Below are positions 21,736 to 36,700 of a DNA stretch of 64,000 nucleotides, piece by piece. The first letter of the stretch is position 1. The number at the start of each line of letters is the position of its first letter. A program made the position numbers and the translations under genes. Under the pieces are notes generated by a model. It saw nothing but the letters and a program-made list of their open reading frames with translations, did not search any database and was not told the DNA's origin. The DNA lies in NCBI GenBank assembly GCA_942159475.1, contig OW804098.1:117887374-117951373 (forward strand), given 5' to 3'. The DNA comes from Sthenelais limicola (Eukaryota > Annelida > Polychaeta > Phyllodocida > Sigalionidae).

Positions 21736-24700
21736 GTAAATACATACAGGAGTCAGACTTATAATGATAATGCATGAGTTATATAAGTTCCACGGCATCG
21801 TGCTTATGTGGACAAATCTCGTCCTATAAATTTTCGATTATTGCTGGCGAGTTCCGTTCTATATTTATTATATGTGCATAAAATTTGATCATCATCAGAT
21901 ATCACTGAAAAAGTATTAAAGAACTCTCAGAGAGTCCCGCTGCCCCGCCGAGAGCACCGCTGAGAGCACCGTCAGTAGGCTACAACGGTGAGCTGTCAGG
22001 ACTGTGTGATCATGCAGTGTTTACTTAGGCCTACTGACTTTGTTGAACTAAAACGTTCATATCGTAGCCATTTCTTGAGCTACAATAATAAACCTTACAT
22101 CATTTGATAGAGAATTTAATTCTCTATTTAATGGTGTGGTGTTTATTATGTTTTTTTATAATCACAGGTGGATTACCGATCGCGGGGATCTCCGCGGGGA
22201 TCTCCGCGGAGACAGCGGAAGTGCTGAGTCAGAGATATTTTTAGACAACTACATTTTTATAGGACGCGTCCTATATGACTATTTTTATAGCACCCCACTT
22301 ATAGCACCTCTCATATAGCATGCGCGTATAATAAATAGAGAATGTTGGGTGGTTGAATGGTCATTTATGAAGACATTTCAAGCTTTTCCTATTATCTCAT
22401 TATTATTAGGCCTACTATTTCCCATTATGATATTCAAAACGTATCACTAAATTACTTTAACTAACGATCATTACAACTAATTATATTCAACAATTATATT
22501 CAACAATTATGATTCCATTTCATAAGATATCTAAAACTTTTAATCAACACAATGCCTAAGATACTTGGATATTCATAGCATTTGAAATATTCCACTCTAA
22601 ATTGCCACAAGTTACTAAATTTGTTGAGCTGAGGATTGTACATTTATTAAAAATCTGATTCCCGTACCTCAACACTCTAAATGTGTGTTTGTACCTGCCC
22701 AACAGGTGTGAGGACCCCCTGCAACCCCAACCCCTGTTTTAATGGTGCAGGGTGTACAGAGCGTGGTGTGTGGCCCATCTGTACCTGTCGTACCGGCTTC
22801 ACAGGATACTGGTGTGAGGACAGTAAGTATGGACTTATTTACTTCAGCTTATTTTTTTTCGTTTTTTAGAAAGTTGTATTGGTCAAACTTTCGGACAGGG
22901 TAGAGTTCGCCTTCAACAATCCTCTCAAATAACCCAAATTTACGATCAAAAGTCAGTTCAACATGACCAAACAAATTCTATAATCAAGGCAATACCAAAT
23001 GTACTCCAATACTTCTTAGTCAAGTTTTGGTCCGATTCTTAGGTGTTTTTTGGTGCTTTGGAGCAACATAGACCCCTCTCTTTGGTGCAATACTATTAGT
23101 CATACTTAGCTGTAGGGGTTTAACCTACAGCTTTCTGGTTCCTTCAATGGCGGTGTCGCTCGCACTACATTTAACAGATTCAAAATGTAAAATTGTGTAA
23201 ATGGAGCTTATACCATATCATACTATTTATTCTCAAAATATACTTGAAGGGGTGTCTGCAGTGCAAGGGTCGTGTGATCCCAACCCATGCTATGAGGGCG
23301 CCACCTGCAGTCTGAGACATGAAGGTTATGTGTGCGCCTGCCCTGCTTCCAGGACAGGACCAAGATGTGACCAGTGTAAGTAGTGTGCAATGTGAGATGT
23401 GTTTAACATGATTGGAATCCACTTGATCAGTTAAGGGTATTATTACACCCCTGTGCTGTTGCTTCCTATACCTTCAGCATTGTATGTCACACTTGGTCAA
23501 ATTGGTGCATAACATGTGAGTTATGTCACCCTGGGGACATACAACAAGTAGGTCCGCCCAAAACGTAAATTACTTCTTTTATTTTTAATTATTTATATTT
23601 TTTATTTATTAATGGGGTGTAATAAATATGGTACAAAGCTCGGGTGAAGTCTGTACACTTGTTAGTGACCTCGGGAGCACAGAAGATCTCGGGCTAACGC
23701 CCTCTAACTTCCTGCGCTCCCTCGGTCAATAACAAGTGTACAGACTTCCCCTTTGCTAGGTTCCATCTATGTCTCCACTGGCTGCGGTAAGCTCTGCTGT
23801 AAGCCTTGCAATGGTTTGTGCTGGTTCTATAGGTGGAGAGGAATGACAAGGACCTTGTCTACATGGTCAGTGAATGATGGCAGGACCTCACCACTCCGCA
23901 ACAACACAGCACCATCGCAAGGCTTACTGCAGAGCTTACCACAGAGCTTACCGTAGCCAGTGGAGACCACCTTTTATACATCACATATGTGATGTGTTTC
24001 AGGAAAATGAGTCATAAGTCACAAAATTGATATTTTTCAAAGTGTTTTTTTCACAAGATCACATTATTAGAATGTTCTACTTTTTGTAGGGTTCATCACT
24101 TATGGCTATATCAATCGATGTATCAAATTTCAGGACAATCTATGTAATATATCCTTTCGTTTTAAAGGTCCTCATGTGGACTACATTTAGTTACTTTACT
24201 GTTTAGTGACCCCCAGAAATATTGGAAACTTTTTTTTCAAAAATGAAAATATCAAACTTAAAATCTAGAAATACTTATTAGATTATTAGACTGTTTACTA
24301 TCATTGGAATCGCCTTCATCTCATCTTTTCAAATATAATGATATCTCAAAATCCATTTTTTGCGACTTATGACTCATTTTCCTGAAACACATCACATATA
24401 ATGTAATTTGTTTTAAAGTTTTTATTTCAGCTAAATATTATGGAAGGTTACACAGTGTATGTGAATGTACATCATCAATGTACATGACAACGGATTTACC
24501 AGCATATATATATATATATGTATTTAGACGCACTAAGTATAGATGCTGGTATTTTCTTAAAATAATGAAAATACATATTGACAAAGTGCAAGTGTCTTTT
24601 GGTCCATGTCTTTCATGCATGCCTTGTGAAAGAAAAAAACACATGTGTTTCGTTAATGCATGGTCACATATGCAGCTCGAATTAAGTTCTATTTACAGGC

Positions 24701-27700
24701 TATGATACATATATCTAACCATTATTTGATCAATATTAACCTATTGTTCCCCAGACCTCCTACTCCGACAAAGAGGCAGCATTAAGGTTATGTTATGTAA
24801 TAGCATCATTGAAAAGAGTAATAACTGGCTGCATTTGAAAAAGAAGATTCCGATGGTGAAATCTACCCATAATATGCTATGGTCTAATGTGGCTTTGTTT
24901 TTGTTTATACACCCTCCCAGCATAACATTTAAATACATAGGTTAGTTTTGCTTTCCTCCGCACACAGCGCTGTACTGTTCTCCCAATCCCTGTCAGAATG
25001 GTGGAACGTGTGGACCAGTTGGCGCCACCAGTTATCGGTGTGAATGTCCAGCCCTGACCAATGGTCAGTGGTGTGAGACCACCCTTACTACCACTACACG
25101 TGAGTAACTATTATAATCATTACATATGACTATGGACTAAGGAATGACTTGATTGTAAGTTCAAACGGACATTTTGAACATAAATTGTGATCCGTTTTGG
25201 GGAAATGAGTCATAAGTCGCAAAAAATAGATTTTGAGATACCATTATATTTGAAAATATGAGATCAAGCTGATTCCAATGATAGTAAGCAGTCTAATAAT
25301 CTAATAAGTATTTCTAGATTTTTAAGTTTGATATTTTATATTTGATATATAAAAAAGTTTCCAATATTTTTGGGGCTCAATAAACATTAAAGTAACTAAA
25401 TGTAGTCCATATGAGGACCTTTAAAACAAAAGGATATATGGCATAGATTGTCCTGAAATTTAATACATCGATTGATATAACTATAAGTGACAAAATCTCC
25501 AAAAAGTAAAACATTCCAATAATGTGAACTTGTGAAAAAACACTTTGAAAAATATCAATTTTGCGACTTATGACTCATTTTCCTGAAACACATCACAATT
25601 GTGTCCCAATTGAACTTCGATTTCATAATATTTAGTCTCATTTTTGGCCCATCATGTTTCAAACTACACATCAATACCACGATACCATGTACTATATCTA
25701 TAATGTATGTCTATGTGTTGTGTTACTATGATCACACTCACTGGCATAAGTGTGCTGGCTGTGTATTGGGTATTCATTATTGATTTTCATTTTTTTCCAT
25801 ACGGGTAAATACTAAGCCATTTTTGACTTTTGCTTAATATCAAACCTATATTTGTCTCATATTTTTACCTCAAGGACACTATTGTCATCATCAATATTAA
25901 CATAATCATTTTATCATTCATCAAATAAGGGTAATTCATTGTACACGCATTGCTCTGAAAACAATGTATCTAGAGTGGTTTACGCATAGTGCGTATTTCA
26001 CTAGTGATTTACGTGGGGTTGTCGTGGCAACCAATCTGCTTTTTTGCTAAGATTACCGTTAAAATCATGATTGAAAACATGTATAATAAATCTGTTAACA
26101 AACTCGTTGGTTTCAGTCGCTTAGAATATTGCACTCATTGCTATGCAACTTGTGCAATATTCACGCTCATTCAACCAACTCTTTAGTTAACCTGTATGTA
26201 ACTCCTGTATGATCCACAACACACAGGGTTACACCTAGCAATACAACAAAAACCAATTAGCAAATGCTAGGATTTTCTCCTGAATCTTTAAGACAAGAGT
26301 CACTGACTCTAAAATTGTATGCTATTTGTGCCACAGCGACAGGGCTACAGATAGGCGCCTGCCGGCAGAACCACTGTACCAATGGTGGCACCTGTATCTC
26401 TTACCAGAACTACACCACCTGCCGCTGCCCACCTGGCTACAAGGGCCGGCGCTGTGAACTTAGTAAGTCAAGACAAATCATTATTAGATTTCAAAAATTG
26501 TTGGAGTTGCTTACTCTTGTACTTATCTTTACTCATGAATCAATCTGTCTAGCTTGTAATGCTAAAGTACCAACTAGAATTAATATCCATTGGCTCTGAC
26601 CAATAGACAAAGCCACCACATACGCATATATGATTTCTCTTTGCTTTATTAACCTAAATGTGTTTGAATTTGTATGTTCTATATGTATGTATATTATCTA
26701 GTCTAGATCATTTTCCAAATTCAGGGGTACTTGGAAGACCAGTACACATTACTGAAAATGCTCCTTTGTCCATCTCTTCATATTAAATCTCTAGTCCACA
26801 CTTATATTTACATTTGTAGATGTCTTACGGAAATAAAAATCTATTATTAGTATCATTATCACACCCCATCCACCCCACACCCTCCCATGTGACAATACGC
26901 CAGTTTACTGAACAGAACAGGTGGAGTGGCTCACTCCTGTACTTATCAGTGAGTACAATAGAAGATTATTTATGAGTTAAACACTGGTGCTGCAACTTGG
27001 CTGAGGGTATTAGGCAGCTAAAGGGTGGTGGGGTATACCCACCAAAACAACCAAACGTCCAACCAGCAGATGTGTGTTATTGTAGAACATGTTGGGGCAA
27101 TTTCTGAAGTTCAGGTGTACAAAAGAATCATTACCTACCCTAATAAATGAGTATTTGGGACAGTTGTGGGATGTATTTATTTTCACATAATCTCCCTTGC
27201 TCTCCATAAATGTGATGTGTTTCAGGAAAATGAGTCACAAGTCGCAAAACGGATATTTTTCAAAGTGTTTATTTTACTAGATGACTTTATTGGAATGCTC
27301 TGATTTTGGGAGTGTTTATTACTTATAGTTATATCGATCGATATATCAAATTTCAGGACAATGTATGTAATATATCCTTTCGTTTTAAAGGTCCTCATAT
27401 GGACGACATTTAGTTACTTTACTGTTTATTAATCCCGAGAAATATTGGAAACTTTTTTTTTCAAAAACGAAAATATCAAACTTAAAATCTGGAAATCCTT
27501 ATTAGATTATTAGACTGTTTACTATCATTGGAATCGGCTTGACCCCATCTTTTCGAATAAAATAGTATCTCAAAATCTTTTTTTTGCGACTTATGACTCA
27601 TTTTCCTGAAACACATCACAAATGGTTTGACACACATGTCATATCAAAGTCAGTAAGGAATGATTTCACAGGTTACTAAAAACATTAGAGAACTTGTTTT

Positions 27701-30700
27701 CCTTTTGTTTTGGACAGTATGTGGAATTGGGTGTCCTTTGGACCATGTCCTTTGTACTGCCACGTTATACCTTCCACCACTGTAAGATATTGTTGACCAA
27801 TATGTGATTTGCATATCGCCATTTTGAATCTTGATTCGCATGGAATTACAGAATTAATGCTATAGTCTAAGATGTATGAAGAACATCCCATGTTAGCCAT
27901 GCTTTAACATCAATATCCATGTATACCATGTCTCCATAATAAAGGCCCCATCTTTTCCCATTTTGCATTTTGGTTTTCATAGATCATTTGATATTGATGA
28001 AAACATTCTTGCAATTTTCTATGAAAATCTTTGCATGGGCAGTGGCACTGACCATGGAATTAGTCCTAATACATTCTGCTTACAATAAACAAATGTGAGG
28101 GGTTTTAGAAAAATGAGTCATAAGTCGCAAAAATAATGTTTTTCAAAGTGTTTATTTTACAAAATCACTTTATTGGAATGTTCTGATTTTCGGAGACCTT
28201 ATCACTTATATATAGATCTATCGATGTATTAACTTTCAGGACAATGCATGTAATATATCCTTTCATTTTATAGGTCCTCATATGGACTACATTTAGTTAC
28301 TTTACTGCTTACTACCCCGCAGAAATATGGCAAACTTTTTTTTTCCAAAATAAAAATATCAAACTTAAAATCTAAAAATACTTGGATTATTAGACTGTTT
28401 ACTATCATTGGAATCGGCTTGATCTCATCTTTTCAAATACAATGGAATCTCAAAATCTATTTTTTGCGACTTATGACTCATTTTCCTGAAACATATCACA
28501 AATGTTTGTGTTTCAGTGAACGCCCCCAGGGTGAATCAGTGCAGTCGTATCCGGTGTGAGAATGGCGCCACCTGTATCATGTATGGGAACTACACCTCAT
28601 GCAGGTGTGCAGCAGGCTACATGGGGCTCAGGTGTGAGACAAGTAAGTTAATTGTATTTTAATAAAAATGAATTCATTTAATTTCAGTTAATTTTTATTT
28701 ATATTAAATAAGGTAGAGGTTCCTACAAATGAAAACCAGTAGTCTACATCAGTTTGTATTTTTCAAATTCATTTCCCAACTAGTTTTGGCATATTAGTTC
28801 TCTTCTTTAGGGGTATCAATTTTACTCATTAATAGGCACATTGCATCTTCAGCAATCCTCCCAAATAACTCCAATTTAAAACGAAAATAAATTTCAAGAT
28901 TCAGTTCAATATGAATCATATTTTTTTTTAAATCGATACAATACAGTCTAGGCCCAAACCCTCAGATCAGATAGGAATGGTATGTCAGTGATTGGACCCC
29001 TATTCGCTAATCAGTTTCCTGGCCTAGGACTGGTTGTTCTTAAGGGACTATCAAAACATTCTGCGGGATTAATAGCATTATGATGGCAATTTGCTAGTTT
29101 GAGGCGAGAGGCTTTCCCTTCGTGTGAAGGGGCTCTTTCATCTTTAGGCCTAGACTGAATACCAGATATATTCAGATATTTTTAGCAAATATCATTTATC
29201 AGCATTGTTTAGTAGCGTTGACTAAATATGTACATGTGCTGATTGTACATTTTCTGAAGACCTTTCAACTCAGATACTTTGTGTTGCTTTGTTTAACAGG
29301 GGACGCCAACAGTGTCAACAGAACGCGTGCCGAGAAATCACTGGATGAAATATTCAAACAGAGTGAGTATCATTTTTGAGGTCATGGTCAGGGTTAAGAT
29401 CAATGTCAGTTTTTTTCCTTCTACGACCATGACCCTCTTTCTACCAGCATTAAAAAGGAACAGGACAAAATCAATTTTAAAAATATTTAAAGAGAACCAT
29501 TGTTTTCATTTAGATCCCTGTTAAGGCTGTGTTGACATGTAACATCATTCAAGAAGTATTCTTTTCCTTTAGTTCTTTTGCTACCCATCTCAGAGACATT
29601 TCCTAGTTAGAATTTCATATATGTTCACTTTTATATTTTGGTGGCCCACCAAACACATTTGCCGTTTTCTCTTGGTTGATTCGACTTAATTTTAACATAG
29701 ATCAGCAGCAAAATAACTGCAGTCCTGTAGGCCAAACTATGAATTACATTTAATGGTGGTTAAATGTGTCTTGTCGCAGCTTTATTTTGTGCCATTCCAA
29801 TCCCTCACCTGTCATTGGATGATAGCATTACATGTGACATCTATTGACCAATAGGTTTTCAATCTCCCAATTTTTGTTTTTGTTGGACAAATCCATTAAT
29901 TTAGTAACAATATCCTTCCACTGGGCTTCTACAATACTAATATCTGAATAATGTTCACACTTTTCTCATTTGGTATCATAAACACAGTCTCACTTCTCTA
30001 TCAACATGATCTAAAGACCTCGGTCTAAACAATTTCATCATCAAATGCATCACTTAATTCTCAAATAACTTGCCATTTTTTTGTCTTGCATGAGTGATAG
30101 TTTTTACCTAAATATCCTAATTTCTTCTGTTATTAGCCACTTTTGCCATTGAACAGACAAGTAGAATAACTTCAATGTGCAAGCGACATGTGTGTTTAAT
30201 ACTGAAGCTAAAGAATGGTTGATTTATGTCTGCAGGTAACAGAGATGGTACAAACTCCACCTATGATATGGACATGATACTAAACGACCAACAACAGCAA
30301 TACATCAAGGACTTTAAAGAGGGGTAGGTGTTTCTCCACCTAACGTCTGCATTCAGGGGGCTTTAGGCTTATATGATGTATTATTATACACGCATTCAAT
30401 ATTGAGGCACCAACGACCGTTCCTTACTTGTAACGCGGTAGTACATTACCGACACTACTATGTCGTGTTGCCTTGCTGAAGCGAGTTTGGCAACGTAAGT
30501 TTAGCTGGCACAAGTTTGGCAATGCAAGTTTCACCTATTTCTAGTCATATTCCTAGATATGGTAAATTATATCATTATTCTTTCAATTAAGCATGTTTTA
30601 CATGCAAATTTAGGCATGCATAATAATCAACTTATATAACTTGTGTTCCGCACAGACGTGTAAATGAAGAACTCAATCTCCGATCTCATTCTTTATTTAT

Positions 30701-33700
30701 GTGCCATGCGTCAACTCGTCCAATAATTGCTAATTATAGAAAAATAAGTCACAAGTCACAAGATTGATATTTTAAAATTGTTTTAGATCTCTGTGTGGAA
30801 GTGATCTCATTTCGATTCACGCTGTTTGTGGCATCAATACCTTTAGGCTTATATGGGTCAGATATTCAGAAAATGTATAATTTATATTCACCAATCCTCT
30901 CAAATAACCCAGATTTCAGACGAAAATAAAGTTCAAAATACGGTTCAACGTAACCAAACACATTGCTAGAATCAATGCAATGCCGAATATATTCGAATTT
31001 ACCTAGTATTAACCAAATTGCAGCCTATTTTAGCACAAATTACTAAATATAAAGCTGCCAATTGTACATTTTCTGAAAGTCTGACCCATATGATGTATTA
31101 TAGAAGAACAAGTCACAGGTCATAAGATTGATATTTTAATAGTGTTTTATTTACAAGATCTCTCTGTGGAAGTGTTCTCATGTTGGGAGTGATTCACGCT
31201 GTTTGTCGCACCAATACATTTACCAAATTTCAAGACTGTGTTAGATATAGCCATGTATTTCTAAGCTCATCTTATAGAGTATATTTAGTTACTTTACTAG
31301 TAATTATCCACCCAACAATACTGCAAGATATGTTTTCAAAAATAAAAAAACTAAAATTAAAAAATCAGAAATACTTATTAGTTGTCCTACTGTTTACTAT
31401 CAATCCAAACCCAAATTATTGCAAAGTTTGTATGAAAAATAATTATATCAAACAAAAAATATAGAAAAACTATTTAGAGGTGATGTCCTTAATCTTTACC
31501 ATCATTGGAATCAGCTTTATCTCAACTTTTCAAATTCAATGATCTTGATCTTGAAATAAATTGTTGGAGACTTGTAACAGAAAGCGGAACACATCACATT
31601 TTAAATACAGGCATGCAATATGGTATATATGGGTCAGATTTTCAGAAAATGTACAATTGGCAGCTGTACACATTTAGTAAATTTTGCAAAATTAGGCTGC
31701 AATTTGGTCAATACTAGGTAAATTCGAGAATATTTGGCATTGCATTGATTCTAGCAATCTGTTTGGCAAAGTTGAATTGTATTTTGAACTTTATTTTCGT
31801 CTGAAATTTGCGTTATTTGAGAAAATAGGCGAAGTTGAATTGTACATTTTCTGAAAATCTGACCCATATATTCATACAACTGAGAGCCCTATGCTGCCCC
31901 AGAATAAAAACATTTCTATAATATCTTGATAACAACACATTTGTAGTAATATCACTTTTATTAACAATGACTCATTTCTCAGCAACATTGAGAACAAAAG
32001 TCACACTAAATAAAAAACAAAGACAAAATAGAAAAATCATAGCCGTACCAAACTCTAAGCTGTTCAACAACAGTAAAAGAATATACATCTGACCTCAAAA
32101 CGAATTACATTTTTTCTTTTTAAAGGACGATCTTAAATTTAATTGTTTATAATCTCCATTATATTCAACAGCAATTTCGTCTCTGGCGAATAACTCACAA
32201 TAAAATTACAGTGTAAAAACACTATGGCCTATTTGCACTGTGGAATTATAAATGTCTAGACCATTAAATGAATGCAATATTTCTCCCATCCTCTAACCTA
32301 ATCACATCTATTGTACTTTGTGCACACCTGTAATTACCGTCTAAAGTCGTTAGTCACATCTGCTGACAAGGTGTAACTAAGTTTTAATTATTGAAATTTA
32401 TTCTAATAAAGTATGTAGTAAGTAGTATGTGTATGTGTGAGAGATGATGGAGAGGTAGGCTTTCATTAACACTTGGTCTTGTGAAAATGAAGGGGTTTAG
32501 GCATTCACGGATTTACTAAGGTGAGGGGGTGACTTTTCTGGGGGTCCTTTTTGGTTTATTTGTTTGAGGCCAGTATGATACTGAAGTTACATCGAATCGA
32601 GAAAAAACCTACTATGCAGCATGGAAGTTTTGAGACGCCGCCTTTGTTTTACAAATAAATACAGGATAAGTCACTAGTGGGTCTGAAGGAGCGGGAATAT
32701 CGCACGAGTTGCAACTGTGCAACACACGAAGCCGAAGGCTGAGTGTGTTGCGCGGTTGCAACGAGTGCGATATTCCAAGCGACAAAGACCCACAAGTGAT
32801 TTATCTGATTTATTATATATGCTTTACATAAGATTAAAGAATGTATATTTTGTAGAAATATTATCAAATTACAACCTTATATGATCTGCAGATCTGTTGA
32901 AATGACGAATGTTGATCATGACGATCTGCAGAACATTTTGTTGTCATTTGGCCACTGCGACTACTGCGGGCATTTTCGAATCAGTTTCCAACGTTTTCGT
33001 AGCTTTAAATAGTTTCAAAACCACAGTAATGCTTTAACAAAGGATACACTTAAATAAAGATGAAGTATTTTAGTTTATTTCCTTCATTTTGATCTTTATT
33101 TTACAGTTCTGCCTCCCGTTCTGCTTGCGTAGAAAGCTAATCATGCGTGATTCCGCTGAGTGTCTACTTTTGGCGCTGTCATAAGCCCCTTCGGCTTGGC
33201 ACTCAGAGCGTGGAGTTGTATATGACACAACTCAGAGCGTGGAGTTGTATACGCACACAACGTATACAACTCTACAATACGTTGTTTCAACGGCAACGCG
33301 TATATAATAATATGCTATATCAAGAACAATCATTACCACTAACATTAACACTAACTCTTCCGTAATGAAGAAAGTCTTGAAAAGCTAGAAGAAATATTAA
33401 ATTTGAGACTAGACGCAAACTCAAAATTACGAAACCTACCAATCCCACCTCAATAACTATGATATTTGGTGAGACTTTCAGAAAATGTACAATTGGCAGC
33501 TGTACACATTAGTAAATTCTGCTAAATCAGGCTGCAATTTGGTCAACATCAGTAAATTCGAGTATATTCGGCATTGCATTGATTCTAGCAATCTGTTTCG
33601 TTAGGTTCAACTGTATTTCGAAATTCATTTTTGTCTGAAATTTGGGTTATTTGAGAAGTTTGGCGAAGGTGAATTGTACATTTTCTAAAAATCGGACCCA

Positions 33701-36700
33701 TATAATGCCACTATGAAGTGCCGTATTACTCGATGTTGCATACAAACGCCTACGAAGATCAATTCTATGAAATGTTATAAAAATCGTAAATGTAACTAAC
33801 TCTATTAAATGACATAGTAACCATATTTATATGGGGTTCAATTGATATTGCGTCTACATATCCCCTATTTTTCATACGGAATTGCAATGAAAACTTGGAA
33901 ATCAGGTTCAATGATGAATACGAAGTGCATAAAGATTCACTCCTGCTTTAAATGCTTCCATATGTTACTACCACACTGTAGAAATAAGTTATGTGCCGCT
34001 TATATTTATCACAGAAAGTATTGCCAAAAAGTGCATTACACTAAAACAAAATACATCATAATGATATAAGATATATGTCATACGATGTATCTTAGAATTG
34101 CTGTCTACCCTCCCTCTCTCTCTCCTCTCTCTCTCCTCCCTCTCCTTCATAAACAATGGAATCACTCATTAAATATGTCTGCACTTGTTCATTACAATAA
34201 TTAGACTATAAATCAAATCTTAATTAACAAATGTTCAGATTTAATTGAGGATTAAATGTCCTGACAAAATTAGGACTTTAGCGGTTGTTATCCTATAGAA
34301 ATGGATTCATATAATTGGATGGGGACAAAACCAGTCATGCTTTATGAAATAGCAGTAAATCATTATTTTTTCCATCATGAACAGGCAGAATAGGTAGTCT
34401 TCAGTTTCAGTTCCGGTGGTGATTATAATTGTATTTGAAACACTGATGTGTTTCAGAAAAATGAGTCACAAGTCACAAGATTTGTACTTTTTAAAAATTT
34501 AAACTTTTAAAAATTTATTTAGAAGATCTCTTTGGTGGAATGTTTTAATTTTTCGTGTATCAGGTTATCGAGGCAGTGTATTGATATAGCCATGCATTTC
34601 TAAAGTCGTCTTATAGAGTACATGTATGGCTAATTTACAAGTCTACTCAGAAATATTGCAAACGTTTCTTTCAAGAATATAGACTTACTTATTCGCTGTA
34701 TTACTGTCTATAATCGCCCTGGTCCCATTTGAAATCGCCCTGGTCCCATCTTGATATCTCAAAATCCATTTTTGGCGACTTTTGACTCATTTTCCTTAAA
34801 CACATCTCATATAGAATGGGATATGTCCAACGCCGCCTCCACAGGAAGTGCTTTGGGGCAAAGTCCACAAAATGGGGTTCAAACAATCCATTTTAGATTA
34901 TTAAAGGCCTATACCCTGCATCACCTTGTGGTAAAGTAATATATATCCGTTGCATAATAATTATATGAAAGTCCTTGTCCACTAAGCCGATTCCCATGCG
35001 ATTTTGTACTGCAGACGACTTTTACACTAAATTCTGTGAAAATCTCATGGAAACTGGGCCCTTAATTGTATGGTAAACCATTCTTAAAGGCATCATAACT
35101 CTCCAATAGAGAAACAATAGAACATCTAATAAGTAGTTCTATATTTAAAGTTTGATATTTTTATTTCTGAAAAAGAAGTTTGTAATATTTCTGGGTTGAC
35201 ATTTACTAGTAAAGTATACATGCTCTATAGGATGACCTTAGAAATGCATGGATATCTTTGATACACTGTCTTATTTATATGTTTTATTGCAATACACTGT
35301 CTTCATGCGTAAGCAACGCAAAATTGAAAACGATTCCACAAACACATGAAACACATTAGAAAATATCAATTTTGCGACGTGTGACTCAGTTTTCTGGAAC
35401 ACATTCGCATATCGTAAAGCCTCCGTAGTCCTCAATTTGAAGTCTTAGGCTTAACTCCATTGACGTGTGTTCTCTTTACCTTGATTTCTCACACTATGAT
35501 GTCACTGATTTAATTTCCAATATTCTCCAGGAAATTCGAGCAGTCGGCGCCTATAAACCAGCAGTTCAGATGGCCTGGAGGAATCATCCCTTACGAGATA
35601 GATACAGGCTTCAGTAAGTTGGAATATTTGTCTTAAAATAGAATTGGTCACTTTGATAAGCATACAATCTGAAGCTTAACCACCAAGACAAATGTCGCTG
35701 GTGAGCATAATAAGTGAAGTCATGCATGAAAGGACTCAGGGCACTGTTTCATAATGAAGGAGGGATAGGAAGATTTATTTGGAACATCTGTGAATGGTGG
35801 TCCCGGCCTGGCGTTTCATAATATAGGACATTCACTCTTCATAGCTCTTCTTAGCTTCTCAGCTCTTTGCATTCCCACCATTGCAGTGGGGGCGGGCTGG
35901 GGGCAGGGGAGGGTGCAAGCAAGCATGGTGCATGGCTCAAGCATGGTGCATCTAAGCATGACCAGACGTTAATAACAGGCAGGTTGGAGACATGGGCTAG
36001 CTTAACTTCCACCGCTTATAGCACCAAAATTCGAAGAGAATCTTCTCAGCTTTGGGAAGATTCTCAACTTTATTATGAAACAGAATTTTTCCCAAATGTG
36101 ATTATTTTCTCCTTCAGTCCTATGCCCCTGATTATGAAACCGGGCCCTGGCATATCCTCCAAATGAAGTTGACGTTTTAGAAGTTTTTTAGCAAAAGCAA
36201 CTGGGCAAAATCTTCCAAAATAATCGACAAATGTGTTTTACATGAATGTTTAGTACATGACGTCATCTTTCCGCCATGCATTTGTTTGTTATAGATCATT
36301 TACATAAGCTATGATATTGGTGAAAATACTGTTGCGTTTTTCGATGAAAATGTTGCTAAATATGTGTATGTCAGAAATGAACTGAATCAGTCCTATCATG
36401 CACTGTAACAGACATGCGCAGTGAGACACGCAAATCCCCAATTCCCAGCCAAAACATTTACCTTACCAAAAATACAACAGAGGGGTTTTCATAAAAAAAA
36501 GTGTATGATATGTGTACTATATATGTATACATATAGGAATATATGTGGCGGAACCTGAATACCTTCCCGCCAGTGAATATCACCTGACTATTCTGGTCAT
36601 TCCTCACTACAACTTCGAACTGACCACACGGCCACTTTCTTTTTTTACAGATATAAGATACATTGTGGGATATAAGATGTGTTGTGTGTAATTTAGAATA

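Larger units (their letters stand above)
31870..34440 (+). other. Intron 8, central part
   Basis: Besides the hairpin at 32665, MITE-A at 33467 and a CT repeat, no element or exon is recognised. CTCAGAGCGTGGAGTTGTATA is repeated 30 bp apart at about 33203 and 33233. Confidence 0.5.

Noticed and set aside
24430..24720. Possible exon after TTTTTATTTCAG at 24430
   Set aside because: No cysteine pattern, no phase-compatible donor, and exons 3 and 4 join in frame without it.
29312..29524. 70-codon frame starting MSTERV over exon 7
   Set aside because: It is out of frame with the phase-consistent chain and runs into intron sequence.
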